From assembly GCF_003259315.1 (NCBI RefSeq), contig NZ_QLLT01000030.1, positions 1 to 64,000 on the forward strand: 64,000 nucleotides of DNA, written 5' to 3'. Origin of the DNA: Kitasatospora sp. SolWspMP-SS2h. GTDB taxonomy: Bacteria > Actinomycetota > Actinomycetes > Streptomycetales > Streptomycetaceae. This document shows positions 33,640-43,012 of this stretch, piece by piece; position 1 is the first letter of the stretch, and each line of letters begins with the position of its first letter. Below the pieces are notes generated by a model. The model made no database searches. It was not told where the DNA came from and was given only the letters and a program-made list of their open reading frames with translations. A program made the translations under genes and the position numbers.

Positions 33640-34767
33640 TCAGCGCGGCCGGGTGACGGCGAGCGGCCGGGTGACGGCGATCAGCGCGGCGTCGTCCATC
33701 AGGCGTCCGCCGACGTGGTCGAGCAGGTCGCGGCGCAGCGCGTCGAGCAGGGCGCGGGGGGTCCCGGCGGGCTGGAGCGGGCCGGTCCGGTCCGGGAGGG
33801 GGTAGAAGGCGCCGGCGGCGTCGCGGGCCTCGGTGACGCCGTCGGTGTAGAGGAGCAGGGTGCTGCCGGGCGGGAAGTCGAACTCCTCGGTGCGGCGCTC
33901 GACCGGGCCCAGGGCGCTCATGCCGAGCGGGGGCGCGGTGCGGCGCAGCGGCAGCGGGTGGGCGCCGCGGGGGGTGAGCAGCAGGGGCGGGGGGTGTCCG
34001 CAGTCGGCGATCCGGGCGGTGGGGCGGTCGTCGGGCAGGTCGAGGACGAGGGCGGTGGTGAAGTTCTCCTGCACGTCCTGGCCGCTGTCGGTGAGTTCGG
34101 CCAGGTGGCGGCGGTAGGAGGCTTCGAGGGCGTCGGCCAGCCGCGCGGGGTCCTCGTGGTGGTGGGCGAGTTCGCGGAACGCGCCGAGCAGGGCGGCGGC
34201 GTCGCCGACGGCGGCCAGGCCCTTGCCGCGGACGTCGCCGATCAGCAGCCGGGTGGCGTGCGGGGTGCGGACGGCGGCGTACAGGTCGCCGCCGACGTTG
34301 GCCTCGTCGTCGGCGGCGAGGTAGCGGGTGGCGATCAGCAGCGGGCCGGCGTGGTCGGGCAGCGGGCGCATCAGGACCCGCTGGACGGCGTCGGAGACGG
34401 TGCGGACCCGGTCGAGTTCGCGGCCGTGGCGCTCGTGGATGCGGGTGTAGGCGACCACGACCCCGGTGACCGCGGCGAGCGCGACCAGCTGGGCCTGGTG
34501 GTTAGGGGTGAACAGGCCGCCGTGCAGGACGGCGATGACGGCCTGCGCGACCAGGGCGAGCAGGCCGATCAGGACGGTCAGCCGGGTGCCCGCGAAGGAC
34601 GGGGTGATGGCGGGGGCGACCACCAGCAGCGGGCCGAGGTGGATGTTCGGGGAGATCGAGATGTCGATGGCCGAGATCAGCACGATCAGGCCGATCGGCA
34701 GCAGCACCATCAGTCGTCCGGTGCGCCGCTCGCTCAGCAGGCCGGCCAGTCTCCGCCGCACTCCCAC
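33640..34767 (-). CDS. membrane-anchored PP2C-type SpoIIE phosphatase
   Basis: About 375-aa protein. Three or four membrane helices at the N-terminus (MVLLPIGLIVLISAIDISI, LTVLIGLLALVAQAVIAVL, LVALAAVTGVVVAY) precede a coiled linker and a SpoIIE phosphatase domain with NVGGDLYAAVRTPHATR, LIGDVRGKGL, ADCGHPPPLLL and LLLYTDGVTEARD. The metal-binding aspartates are all present. The start is uncertain: GTG 34767 is given; GTG 34812 and other GTGs are in frame. It has no HATPase domain, unlike the phosphatase at 5523-7535. It probably acts on an anti-sigma antagonist. Confidence 0.88.
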   Translation of the reverse strand: MGVRRRLAGLLSERRTGRLMVLLPIGLIVLISAIDISISPNIHLGPLLVVAPAITPSFAGTRLTVLIGLLALVAQAVIAVLHGGLFTPNHQAQLVALAAVTGVVVAYTRIHERHGRELDRVRTVSDAVQRVLMRPLPDHAGPLLIATRYLAADDEANVGGDLYAAVRTPHATRLLIGDVRGKGLAAVGDAAALLGAFRELAHHHEDPARLADALEASYRRHLAELTDSGQDVQENFTTALVLDLPDDRPTARIADCGHPPPLLLTPRGAHPLPLRRTAPPLGMSALGPVERRTEEFDFPPGSTLLLYTDGVTEARDAAGAFYPLPDRTGPLQPAGTPRALLDALRRDLLDHVGGRLMDDAALIAVTRPLAVTRPR

Positions 34768-34938
34768 CCCACCACCATGCACCGCGGACGCCGCCCCCAC
34801 GACCCGGTGCACCGCGCGTGCCCGGGGCGCGGCGCCGCGTCACCGCCGGCCGCCGCCCTCGGTCCCCGCCTGTACGCCCGCACCCGCCACCCGCACCCGC
34901 CACGGCAGGAGCAGGAGCGGGCAGGGGCGGGGCGGGGT

Positions 34939-35361
34939 TCAGCGCGCGGTGATGGCGGTGACGAACTCGGCCAGGCGGTCCTGCGAGAGGTGCCGGGCGA
35001 TGTCGGCCTCGGTGATCATGCCGACCAGCTGGTGGTCGGGGTGGTTGATCACCGGCAGGCGGCGCACCAGGTGCTCCTCCATGACCTCCAGGACGAGGTC
35101 CGCGTCCTCGTCCTCCTCGATCACCAGCGGCCGTCCGGCGGCGAGTTCGGCGCAGCGGACGGCGGCGGGGTCGCGGCCCTCGGCGACGCACCCGAGCACG
35201 ATGTCGCGGTCGGTGAGGATGCCCAGCAGCTTCTGCTCCGGGCCGCAGATCGGCAGCGCGCCGACCCCGCGGTCGCGCATGATCCGGGCGGCTTCGGCGA
35301 GGGTCTGCTCGCCGGTGACGCACTCCGCGCCGGAGTGCATGATCTCTTTCGCGGTGGTCAT
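34939..35361 (-). CDS. tandem CBS domain protein
   Basis: 140-aa protein of two CBS motifs: first VGALPICGPEQKLLGILTDRDIV (about residues 33-57), second LVRRLPVINHPDHQLVGMITEADIARHL. CBS pairs bind adenosine nucleotides and act as energy sensors; stand-alone pairs like this are frequent in Streptomyces, with no assigned partner. ATG 35361 has GGGAGGT. Lies in the same orientation as the SPFH and phosphatase genes around it but with its own spacing. Confidence 0.92.
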   Translation of the reverse strand: MTTAKEIMHSGAECVTGEQTLAEAARIMRDRGVGALPICGPEQKLLGILTDRDIVLGCVAEGRDPAAVRCAELAAGRPLVIEEDEDADLVLEVMEEHLVRRLPVINHPDHQLVGMITEADIARHLSQDRLAEFVTAITAR

Positions 35362-35469
35362 GTCCGGACCTCCCGAGCTGGCTGGTGCGCGGCGTCCCCG
35401 CGCACGGTACATCCGTCCTCCCATGCTCGCCCCGGGCCGGGGCGGGCCGCCACCGCCGGCGGCGGCCGG

Positions 35470-36423
35470 TCAGGCCGCGTGCGGCGGCGCCACCCGCAAC
35501 GGGCCGGAGCCGGCGGCGAGTTCGGCGGCGGCGGCGACCTGCGGGAGTTCCAGCTGCTCGACGCCCGGGTCCGGCGCCCCGACCTCTCCCGCCGGGGCGC
35601 CGGGCCCGGCGGGTCCGTCGCCGTCGGCCTGCGCGGCCCGGGCGGCCTGCGCGGTCTGTGCGGCGGCCCGGTCGGTGGAGCTCTCCAGGAAGCGCAGCAG
35701 CTCCACCGGGAAGGGCAGCACCAGGGTGGAGTTCTTCTCCGCGGCGACCTCCACCACCGTCTGGAGCAGCCGCAGTTGGAGCGCGGCGGGCGTCGCGGAC
35801 ATCACCTTCGCGGCCTCCGAGAGCCGCGCGGACGCCTGGAACTCGCCGTCGGCGGTGATGATCCGGGCCCGCCGCTCCCGGTCGGCCTCGGCCTGCCGGG
35901 CCATCGAGCGCTTCATCGACTCGGGCAGCGCCACGTCCTTGATCTCCACCCGGTCGATCTGGATGCCCCAGCCCAGCGCCGGGCTGTCCAGCATCAGTTC
36001 GAGGCCCTGGTTGATCGGTTCGCGGTTGGCCAGCAGCTCGTCCAGCTCGCTCTTGCCGATGATCGACCGGAGCGAGGTCTGCGCGACCTGCGACATCGCG
36101 AAGTGGTAGTCCTGGACGTTGACGACCGCCTTCACCGGGTCGACCACCTTGAAGTACACCACCGCGTCGACCCGGACGGTCACGTTGTCGCGGGTGATGC
36201 CCTCCTGCGCGGGGACGGGCATGGTGATGATCTGCACGTTCACCCGCCGCATCCGGTCCGCCACCGGCACCATCCGGGCCAGCCCGGGCCCGCGCACCCC
36301 GTCCAGCACGCGGCCGAACCGGAACACCACCCCGAGCTGGGTCTGCTGCACCATCCGCACGCTCAGCCCGGCGTACAGGCCCAGCACCACCAGCAGCGCG
36401 ACCACCGCGCCGACCACGATCAT
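35470..36423 (-). CDS. SPFH/stomatin family protein
   Basis: 317-aa membrane protein of the stomatin/prohibitin/flotillin family. One N-terminal helix (MIVVGAVVALLVVLGLYAG) anchors the SPFH domain (about 30-210), which has VVFRFGRVLDGVRGPGLA, NVTVRVDAVVYFKVVDPVKA and GWGIQIDRVEIKDVALPESM, matching bacterial stomatins. The C-terminal 60 residues are Ala/Gly/Pro rich. ATG 36423 is preferred over the GTG at 36432. No NfeD partner is adjacent. Such proteins form membrane oligomers and scaffold other proteins. Confidence 0.92.
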   Translation of the reverse strand: MIVVGAVVALLVVLGLYAGLSVRMVQQTQLGVVFRFGRVLDGVRGPGLARMVPVADRMRRVNVQIITMPVPAQEGITRDNVTVRVDAVVYFKVVDPVKAVVNVQDYHFAMSQVAQTSLRSIIGKSELDELLANREPINQGLELMLDSPALGWGIQIDRVEIKDVALPESMKRSMARQAEADRERRARIITADGEFQASARLSEAAKVMSATPAALQLRLLQTVVEVAAEKNSTLVLPFPVELLRFLESSTDRAAAQTAQAARAAQADGDGPAGPGAPAGEVGAPDPGVEQLELPQVAAAAELAAGSGPLRVAPPHAA

Positions 36424-36532
36424 CGCCGTCACCTCGACCCGACGTTCCGGCCCGACCGGTGCCCGGACCCGTACCTCCACGCTACTCCGCGCCCTCCTCT
36501 CCCGGGGCGGACGCCGCCCGTAGGATCGGTCC

Positions 36533-37312
36533 ATGGAACCGCTTCCCGCTTCCTTCCCGGAACCGCCCGCCGACTCCTCCCCCGCCGTCCTGGCCCCGCG
36601 CGTCCGCGACCTGGCCGAGCTGGACGAGCTGGTGGTCGACTGCCGGGCCTGCCCGCGGCTGGTGGCCTGGCGGGAGGAGACCGCGCTGGTCAAGCGGCGG
36701 GCGTTCCGGGAGCAGGAGTACTGGGCGCGGCCGATCCCCGGCTTCGGGCCCCGCGACGCCCGGCTGGTGCTGGTGGGCCTCGCCCCCGCCGCGCACGGCG
36801 CCAACCGCACCGGCCGGATCTTCACCGGCGACCCGTCCGGCGACGTGCTGTACGCCTCGCTGCACCGGCTCGGCCTGGCCAACCGCCCGGAGTCCACCTG
36901 GCACGGCGACGGCCTGCGGCTGCACGGCGTGCGGATCACCGACCCGGTGCGCTGCGCCCCGCCGGAGAACAAGCCGACCAACGCCGAACGCGACACCTGC
37001 CGGCCGTGGATCGTCCGCGAGTTCGACGAGCTGCGCCCGACCGTGCGGGCCGTGGTCGCCCTCGGCGGCTTCGCCTGGCAGGCCGTGCTGCCGGTGCTGG
37101 CCGCCGCGGGCTGGCGGGTCCCGCGCCCCAAGCCGGTCTTCGGCCACGGCGCGCACGCGGTCCTGCCCGCCACCGGTGACGGCCCCGAGCTGCACCTCTT
37201 CGGCTGCTTCCACGTCAGCCCGCGCAACACCTACACCGGGCGCCTGACCCTCCCGATGGTCGACGACCTGCTGCGCACCGCGGCCGTCGCCGCCGGGCTG
37301 GACCCGGCCTGA
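36533..37312 (+). CDS. udgB: family 5 uracil-DNA glycosylase
   Basis: 259-aa base-excision repair enzyme removing uracil and related deaminated bases. It has the UdgB motifs: VLVGLAPAAHGANRTGRIFTGD (motif A) and HVSPRNTYTGRLT (motif B), and four cysteines for a 4Fe-4S cluster (C37 and C40 in DCRACPRL; two later in VRCAPPENKP and RDTCRPW). Family 5 enzymes act on double-stranded DNA. ATG 36533 follows a possible site in GGATCGGTCC. Diverges from the SPFH gene. Confidence 0.93.
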   Translation: MEPLPASFPEPPADSSPAVLAPRVRDLAELDELVVDCRACPRLVAWREETALVKRRAFREQEYWARPIPGFGPRDARLVLVGLAPAAHGANRTGRIFTGDPSGDVLYASLHRLGLANRPESTWHGDGLRLHGVRITDPVRCAPPENKPTNAERDTCRPWIVREFDELRPTVRAVVALGGFAWQAVLPVLAAAGWRVPRPKPVFGHGAHAVLPATGDGPELHLFGCFHVSPRNTYTGRLTLPMVDDLLRTAAVAAGLDPA

Positions 37313-37337
37313 GCCGTCCGGGGGCGGGGGAGGGCGC

Positions 37338-38195
37338 TCAGCGCAGCTTCCGGGGCCGCCGGGCGGCCTGTTCCCAGACCTGCGGCAGCAGTTCGCGGGC
37401 GAAGCCGAGTTCGGCGCTCTGCCGGCCGTAGAGGACGCCGTAGCCGAAGCCGCCGTCGGAGAGGGCCCGGAGCGTGTCGCGGGCGACGACGGCGTCCTGG
37501 TGGCGGCCGAGGACATCCTGGAGCGCCTTCATCCGGCGGGTGAACGCGCGGGCCGGGCGGCCGGCGCTCTCCCCGGCGTAGCGGGCGCGCTTGGCGGCCT
37601 TGCGGGCGTCGTGCAGGGCGCGTTCGAGGGCGGGGCCCTCGGGGGCGCGGCGGGCGGCGGCGAGGCGTTCGGCGGTGCGGCGGTGCTCGCGGCGCAGGGC
37701 CCGGGTGAATTCGGGCCCGGCGCGCTTGGCGGCCCGGGAGGTGAGCGGCGGGTCGGCGGCGAGGGCGGTGAGGGTGGTGAGCAGGCGGCGGAAGCGTTCG
37801 CCGTCGAGGGCGGTGCGGACCCGGACGCGGGCCTCGCGGGCCTCGCGGGCGCTCCAGGCGGTGAGTTCGGCCAGGACGCGCTCGCGGTCGCCGCCGGGCG
37901 GCAGTTCGCGGGCCTGGGCGAGCAGGCGGGCGCCGAGCACCTCGGTGTCGCGGGCCGGTCCGAGGGCCCGGCCGAGCCAGCGCAGTTCGTCCTCGGTGGC
38001 GGTGTGGTCGCCGCGCAGGTGGCGGCGGTGGGTGCGCAGGGCGCTGCGCAGGCGGCGGGCGGCGGTCCGCATCCGGTGGACGGCGTCGGGGCGGTCGGCG
38101 CGGACGTCGGGCGCGAGGGCGGCGAGCTGGGCGGTCAGGGTGCGCAGGCGCGCGGCGATGACGTCCCCCGCGCTGCCGTCGATCCGGTGGGCCAC
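37338..38195 (-). CDS. CHAD domain protein
   Basis: 285-aa alpha-helical protein of the CHAD domain family, which has conserved histidines and basic residues and binds polyphosphate. The defining pattern is present: AVHRMRTAARRLRSALRTHR, ELRWLGRALGPARDTEVL and, near the end, LHDARKAAKRARYAGES and DVLGRHQDAVVARDTL. GTG 38195 starts VAHRIDGSAGDVIAARL. No CYTH domain is attached, although CHAD often pairs with one. It diverges from an MBL-fold gene. A phosphate or polyphosphate link fits the nearby PiT transporter but is only an inference. Confidence 0.9.
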   Translation of the reverse strand: MAHRIDGSAGDVIAARLRTLTAQLAALAPDVRADRPDAVHRMRTAARRLRSALRTHRRHLRGDHTATEDELRWLGRALGPARDTEVLGARLLAQARELPPGGDRERVLAELTAWSAREAREARVRVRTALDGERFRRLLTTLTALAADPPLTSRAAKRAGPEFTRALRREHRRTAERLAAARRAPEGPALERALHDARKAAKRARYAGESAGRPARAFTRRMKALQDVLGRHQDAVVARDTLRALSDGGFGYGVLYGRQSAELGFARELLPQVWEQAARRPRKLR

Positions 38196-38354
38196 GTCGT
38201 CACGTCCTTCCGTCCGTGCTGTCCCAGGGTAGGCGGTCCGCGGATCGCCCGTCCGGTGCGCCGCGCCGTCGGCGGTCCGCCGCCGGTCCGGGTTGCCCGT
38301 CTGCCACGGGCAGATCCGGGGGACGGGGGCGGGGTGGGCGGGCAGACTGCCGGC

Positions 38355-39038
38355 ATGGACGTCATCGAGGTGCTGCCGGGGTTGCGGATGCTGGTCCTGC
38401 CGGTCGGCGCGGTCTACCTGTGGTCGGACGGACGGGAGTTGACGCTGGTGGACAGCGGGGCGGTGGGGACGGAGGAGCGGGTCGCGGCGCTGGTGGAGTC
38501 GGTGCCGGGCGGGGAGTTGGCCCGGATCGTGCTGACGCACTGGCACGAGGACCACACGGGTGGTGCCGCCCGGCTGGCGGCGCGCTACGGGGGCGTGCCG
38601 GTGGTGGCGCACCGGGTGGAGGCGCCGGTGATCCGGGGCGAGGCGGTGGGCGCGCCGCCGGTGCTGGAGGAGTTCGAGCGTCCGATCCGGGCGGCGGTGC
38701 CGGCGCTGCCGCCCGCGCCGCCGTGCCCGGTGGACGTCGAGGTGGTGGACGGCGACGTGCTGCCGTTCGGGGGCGGGGCCCGGGTGGTCGGCGTGCCGGG
38801 GCACACCGACGGCTCGCTGGCCCTGCACCTGCCGGGCCCGGACCTGCTGTTCACGGGCGACGCGGTGGCCAACGTGGGCCGCGCGACGCTGGGCGTGTTC
38901 AACACCGACCGGGCCCGGGCCGTCGCCTCGCTGCACCGCCTGGCCGGGCTCGGCGCCGCCCACGCGGTGTTCGGCCACGGCGCGCCGCTGGTGGGGGACG
39001 CGGCGGCGGCGCTGCGCGCGGCGGCGGAGGCCGGGTGA
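38355..39038 (+). CDS. MBL-fold metallo-hydrolase
   Basis: 227-aa beta-lactamase-like fold hydrolase. Metal motif THWHEDHTGG (HxHxDH) at about residues 60-70, then the later His/Asp ligands in VVGVPGHTDGS and LLFTGDAVANVGR and the C-terminal AVFGHGAPL. This is the glyoxalase-II/quorum-lactonase-like class; substrate unknown. ATG 38355. It is convergent with the small membrane protein downstream. Confidence 0.9.
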   Translation: MDVIEVLPGLRMLVLPVGAVYLWSDGRELTLVDSGAVGTEERVAALVESVPGGELARIVLTHWHEDHTGGAARLAARYGGVPVVAHRVEAPVIRGEAVGAPPVLEEFERPIRAAVPALPPAPPCPVDVEVVDGDVLPFGGGARVVGVPGHTDGSLALHLPGPDLLFTGDAVANVGRATLGVFNTDRARAVASLHRLAGLGAAHAVFGHGAPLVGDAAAALRAAAEAG

Positions 39039-39067
39039 GCCGGGGCTCCGGCGGGAGCGGCGGACGC

Positions 39068-39292
39068 TCAGTGGAAGGCGGGCACGATCAGGTAGAGGCC
39101 GTAGGCGGTGGCGGTCAGGCAGGCCAGGAAGCACAGGCCGGCGGCCAGCCGTAGCGGCGGCCGCCGGGGCGCGGGGGCCGCCGCCGCGCGGTCCGCGGCC
39201 CGCAGGCCCGTCGCGAACAGGCAGACCAGGGCGGTGGTGGCGCCGATGCCGACCAGGGCGACCTGGCCGAGCGCGGTCCAGTTGATGTGCAC
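39068..39292 (-). CDS. small membrane protein downstream of PiT
   Basis: 74-aa protein with two membrane helices (VALVGIGATTALVCLFATGL and AGLCFLACLTATAYGLYLIVPA). It begins at GTG 39292, 28 bp after the PiT stop, in the same direction. A similar small protein follows pit genes in many Streptomyces, so I accept it as real. Role unknown, possibly an accessory of the phosphate transporter. Confidence 0.75.
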   Translation of the reverse strand: MHINWTALGQVALVGIGATTALVCLFATGLRAADRAAAAPAPRRPPLRLAAGLCFLACLTATAYGLYLIVPAFH

Positions 39293-39320
39293 GGGCCCTC
39301 CCGGGGCGCGGTGGGACGGG

Positions 39321-40517
39321 TCAGGCGGACGTGGGGGCCGGACGCAGGGCCACCGTGTGGTCGTCGTTGACGTTCGAGGCGTCGACCGGCGCCCGCCGGG
39401 CCGCGAGGACGATCACGGTGCTGAGCGCGAGCGCCGCCAGCGCGGTGACGGCGATCCCGAGGGTGCCGCCGTGCACCACCAGCAGCGCGGCCAGCGCGCC
39501 GACCGCCGCGGCGGCGGGCAGGGTCAGCGCCCAGCCGACGGCGACCCGCCCGGCGGTGCCCCAGCGCACCTCGGCGAGCCGGCGGCCCAGCCCGGCGCCG
39601 AGGATGCCGCCCGAGCACACCTGCGTGGTGGAGAGCGGGAAGCCCAGGTGCGCGGAGGAGAGGATGACGGCGGTGGCGGCGGTCTCGGCGGCGAAGCCCT
39701 GCGGCGGGTGGATGTCCGTGATGCCCCGGCCCATCGTCCGGATGATCCGCCAGCCCCCCAGGTAGGTGCCCAGCGAGATGGCCAGGCCCGCCGCCGCCAC
39801 GACCCACAGCGGCGGCCCGGCCGAACTGTCCAGCGCCCCGGCCGAGATGAGGGTCAGGGTGATGACGCCCATGGTCTTCTGGGCGTCGTTGGTGCCGTGG
39901 GCGAGCGAGACCAGGGACGCCGAGAAGACCTGCCCGACCCGGAAGCCGCGCTCGGGGACGGCCGCGTCGGCGGGCCCGGGCCGCGCGGTCCCCGCGGACC
40001 CTGCGGCCCGCGGGCGGTCGCGCCGCCCGCCGGAGGTCAGCCGGTAGGCGAGGTAGGTGGCGGGCAGGGCCGCCGCGCCGGCGATCAGCGGGGAGAGCAG
40101 CGCGGGCAGCAGGACCTTCTGCACCACCGTGACGAAGTGGACGCCGCCGGTCCCGACGCCCACGCAGACCGCCCCGATGAGGCCGCCGAACAGGGCGTGC
40201 GAGGAACTGGAGGGCAGGCCCAGCAGCCAGGTCGTCAGGTTCCACAGGATCGCGCCGACCAGCCCCGCGAAGATCACCCCCGGGGTGACCAGCGCGTCGT
40301 CCACGATGCCGCCCGAGACCGTCCGGGCCACCTCGGTCGACAGGAACGCGCCCGCCAGGTTGAGGACGCCGCTGATCAGCACGGCGGTCCGCGGGCTGAG
40401 CGCACCGGTGGCGATCGAGGTGGCCATGGCGTTGGCGGTGTCGTGGAAACCGTTGGTGAAGTCGAAGGCGAGGGCCGTCACGACGACCAGGACGACGAGG
40501 AACGACACGTGTGCCAT
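39321..40517 (-). CDS. pit: low-affinity inorganic phosphate transporter PiT
   Basis: 398-aa PiT-family phosphate (metal-phosphate/H+) symporter with about ten membrane helices. Signature repeats are FTNGFHDTANAMATSIATG near the N-terminus and LAHGTNDAQKTMGVITL in the second half, with SSSHALFGGLIGA and STTQVCSGGILGAG between the halves. A cytoplasmic loop rich in Arg, Ala and Pro (about 160-190) splits the halves. ATG 40517 is chosen. The small membrane protein follows in the same operon. Confidence 0.94.
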   Translation of the reverse strand: MAHVSFLVVLVVVTALAFDFTNGFHDTANAMATSIATGALSPRTAVLISGVLNLAGAFLSTEVARTVSGGIVDDALVTPGVIFAGLVGAILWNLTTWLLGLPSSSSHALFGGLIGAVCVGVGTGGVHFVTVVQKVLLPALLSPLIAGAAALPATYLAYRLTSGGRRDRPRAAGSAGTARPGPADAAVPERGFRVGQVFSASLVSLAHGTNDAQKTMGVITLTLISAGALDSSAGPPLWVVAAAGLAISLGTYLGGWRIIRTMGRGITDIHPPQGFAAETAATAVILSSAHLGFPLSTTQVCSGGILGAGLGRRLAEVRWGTAGRVAVGWALTLPAAAAVGALAALLVVHGGTLGIAVTALAALALSTVIVLAARRAPVDASNVNDDHTVALRPAPTSA

Positions 40518-40645
40518 GTCTCCATGGCAGCACGGCGGCCCGGTCCTCCCGGCGACCGCGGTGTGAACCCCGTGCGCAGATTCCGCGCACACCGGGCCGG
40601 GGCCGCCGGGCGGGGCGGCCCCCGGCTCCGGCGGGAGGCGTGCGG

Positions 40646-40882
40646 TCAGTCCTCGTAGGACGCGGCGAAGCGGCAGTGCCCGGCGCCCACCGCCCGGTGG
40701 GCCCGGCCGGGTGCCTGCCGGTCCTCGTCGGTGCCGCCGGTGCCGCCGGTGCCGTCGGGCAGCGCCCCGGGCGCCGGGCCGCGCGGTGGCCGGCGGAGGT
40801 CCGCTCCGCCGGACCCGTTCCGGTCCGCCGTCGACGCGGGTGCGGGTGCGGGCAGCGCGGGGACGAGCCGCAGGTCGGTCAT
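40646..40882 (-). CDS. hypothetical 78-aa protein
   Basis: From ATG 40882 the protein begins MTDLRLVPALPAPAP and is rich in Pro, Gly, Asp and Thr with a GTGGTGGTD repeat; the end is GHCRFAASYED. No domain recognised and no strong ribosome site. It lies between pit and kup. It might be a small unstructured protein or chance; confidence is low. Confidence 0.35.
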   Translation of the reverse strand: MTDLRLVPALPAPAPASTADRNGSGGADLRRPPRGPAPGALPDGTGGTGGTDEDRQAPGRAHRAVGAGHCRFAASYED

Positions 40883-41080
40883 GGCGTGGTCGCTTTCGTC
40901 CGGGAGCGGCGGGAGCCTCCGGCAGGCCCCGTCCGTGCCTCCAGTGGACACCCGCCGTCCGCGGACCGGCCGGTTCTTGACGCGGCGACTGCACCGATCC
41001 GGTCCGCCCTGACGGAACGTTGACGGGGTGCGCCCTCACCGGTGGACGGGCCGCCTCCCCGCACCGCTCCCCCGGACCGG

Positions 41081-43012
41081 CTACACCTCGATCTGCGCGC
41101 CCATGATCACCGTCCGGTCCCGGGGCAGGCCGAAGTACTCGGCGGCGTCGGAGGTGATGTAGGAGGTGGCGATGAACAGCCGCTTGCGCCAGGGCGCCAT
41201 CGTCGGCTGCTCGCCCCGACGGAGCTCGATCTTCGACAGGAAGTACGACGCCTGGTCGAGGTCGAGCGTCCCCTCGGTGTCGGCCGGGTCGAGCAGGGCC
41301 AGCGTGGCGGGCACGTCCGGCGTCTCCATGTAGCCGTACCTGGCGGTGACGTGGACGATCCCGTCCTCGCCGTAGCCGAGGCTGTCGACCACGCACCGCT
41401 CCTCCACCGGGACGCGCGGCACCGGTTCGGTGCTGATCGACAGGATGACCAGCTGGCCGTGCCGGACGTGGTTGTGCTCGACGTTGGCGCGCAGCGCCAG
41501 CGGGGTGGTCTCCTTGCCCCGGTTGAGGAAGACCGCGGTGCCGGGGACCAGGGCGGCCGGCACCCGCCCGTCGTGCAGCTGGTCGACGAACTCCCGCAGC
41601 GGGCCCTCGCGCCGCTCCCGCTCGGCGGTGACGGTCCGCCGGCCGTGCTGCCAGGTCGTCATCACGGTGAACACGGCCAGGCCGATCAGCAGCGGCAGCC
41701 ACGCGCCGTGGAAGAACTTGGTGGCGTTCGCCGCGACGAACAGCAGGTCGACGGTGAGCAGCGCGGTCGCGCCGACGGCGAGCAGCCAGAGCGGCGTGTG
41801 CCAGCGGGTGCGGGCCAGGTAGAAGAACAGCAGGGTGGTGATGGTGATCGTGCCGGTGACGGCCATGCCGAAGGCGAAGGCCAGGGCGGCGGAGCTGCGG
41901 AAGGCGAAGACCAGCGTGAGCACGGAGACCATCAGCAGCCAGTTGACCCACGGGACGTAGATCTGGCCGATCGTCGACTCCGAGGTGTGGGCGATCCGCA
42001 GGCGCGGCAGGTAGCCGAGCTGCGCGGCCTGGGAGGTGACCGAGTACGCGCCGGTGATCACGGCCTGCGAGGCGATCACGGTGGCGGCGGTGGCCAGGAG
42101 CACGATCGGCCAGCGGGCCCAGCCCGGTGCCAGCAGGAAGAAGGGGCTGCTGATGTTCGCCGGGTCGTCCAGGATCAGCGCGCCCTGTCCCAGGTAGCTG
42201 AGGATGCACGCGGGGAACACCAGGAACAGCCAGCCCCGGGTGATCGCGGGACGGCCGAAGTGCCCCATGTCGGCGTAGAGCGCCTCCGCCCCGGTGACCG
42301 CGAGGACGACCGCGGCGAGCGCGAAGAACGCCGTCCCGAAGTGCCCGACGAAGAAGCCCAGCGCGTACGTCGGCGACAGCGCGCGCAGGATCTGCGGGTG
42401 CGCGGTGATGCCGCGCACGCCGCACGCCCCGACCACGGTGAACCAGAGGATCATCACCGGCCCGAACACCCGCCCCACCGCCGCCGTGCCCCGGCGCTGC
42501 GCCAGGAACAGCAGGACCAGGATGCCCGCCGTCAGCGGCACCACCGCGTCCTTCAGGGAGGGCTGGACGACCTCCAGGCCCTCCACGGCGGACAGCACCG
42601 AGATCGCCGGGGTGATCATGCTGTCGCCGAAGAACAGCGCCGCGCCGAAGATCCCCAGCACGGTCAGCACGGCCGCCGCCTTCCGCCCGGCCTTCGCGCC
42701 CGAGCGCCGGATCAGGGTGATCAGCGCCATGATGCCGCCCTCGCCGTCGTTGTCGGCGCGCATCGCCAGCAGCACGTAGGTGACCAGCACGACGACCACC
42801 ACCGACCAGAACACCAGCGACACCACGCCGTACACGTTGTCCGTGCTGACCGGCACCGGGTGCGGGTCGTCCGGGTCGAACACCGTCTGGAGGGTGTAGA
42901 TCGGGCTGGTCCCGATGTCCCCGAACACCACCCCCAGTGCCCCGACGATCAGGGCCAGGCGGGCGGGGCCCTTCACTGCGGGATGCAGCGCGGGGGAACC
43001 GCGATCGGTCAT
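41081..43012 (-). CDS. kup: KUP system potassium uptake protein
   Basis: 643-aa K+/H+ symporter of the KUP/HAK/KT family. Begins LIVGALGVVFGDIGTSPIYTLQTVF, the family's signature, and has about twelve helices followed by a cytoplasmic C-terminal region ending in TVIMGAQIEV. Other landmarks are GEGGIMALITLI and DSMITPAISVLSAVEGLEVV. ATG 43012 has AAGAAGG upstream. It diverges from the conflict-system operon. Confidence 0.95.
   Translation of the reverse strand: MTDRGSPALHPAVKGPARLALIVGALGVVFGDIGTSPIYTLQTVFDPDDPHPVPVSTDNVYGVVSLVFWSVVVVVLVTYVLLAMRADNDGEGGIMALITLIRRSGAKAGRKAAAVLTVLGIFGAALFFGDSMITPAISVLSAVEGLEVVQPSLKDAVVPLTAGILVLLFLAQRRGTAAVGRVFGPVMILWFTVVGACGVRGITAHPQILRALSPTYALGFFVGHFGTAFFALAAVVLAVTGAEALYADMGHFGRPAITRGWLFLVFPACILSYLGQGALILDDPANISSPFFLLAPGWARWPIVLLATAATVIASQAVITGAYSVTSQAAQLGYLPRLRIAHTSESTIGQIYVPWVNWLLMVSVLTLVFAFRSSAALAFAFGMAVTGTITITTLLFFYLARTRWHTPLWLLAVGATALLTVDLLFVAANATKFFHGAWLPLLIGLAVFTVMTTWQHGRRTVTAERERREGPLREFVDQLHDGRVPAALVPGTAVFLNRGKETTPLALRANVEHNHVRHGQLVILSISTEPVPRVPVEERCVVDSLGYGEDGIVHVTARYGYMETPDVPATLALLDPADTEGTLDLDQASYFLSKIELRRGEQPTMAPWRKRLFIATSYITSDAAEYFGLPRDRTVIMGAQIEV

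Noticed and set aside
33715..37179. A 1154-codon plus-strand frame.
   Set aside because: It lies opposite the SpoIIE phosphatase, CBS and SPFH genes, which have clear domains; its composition (GVQ, GDEG, HRHRH runs) is that of an antisense shadow.
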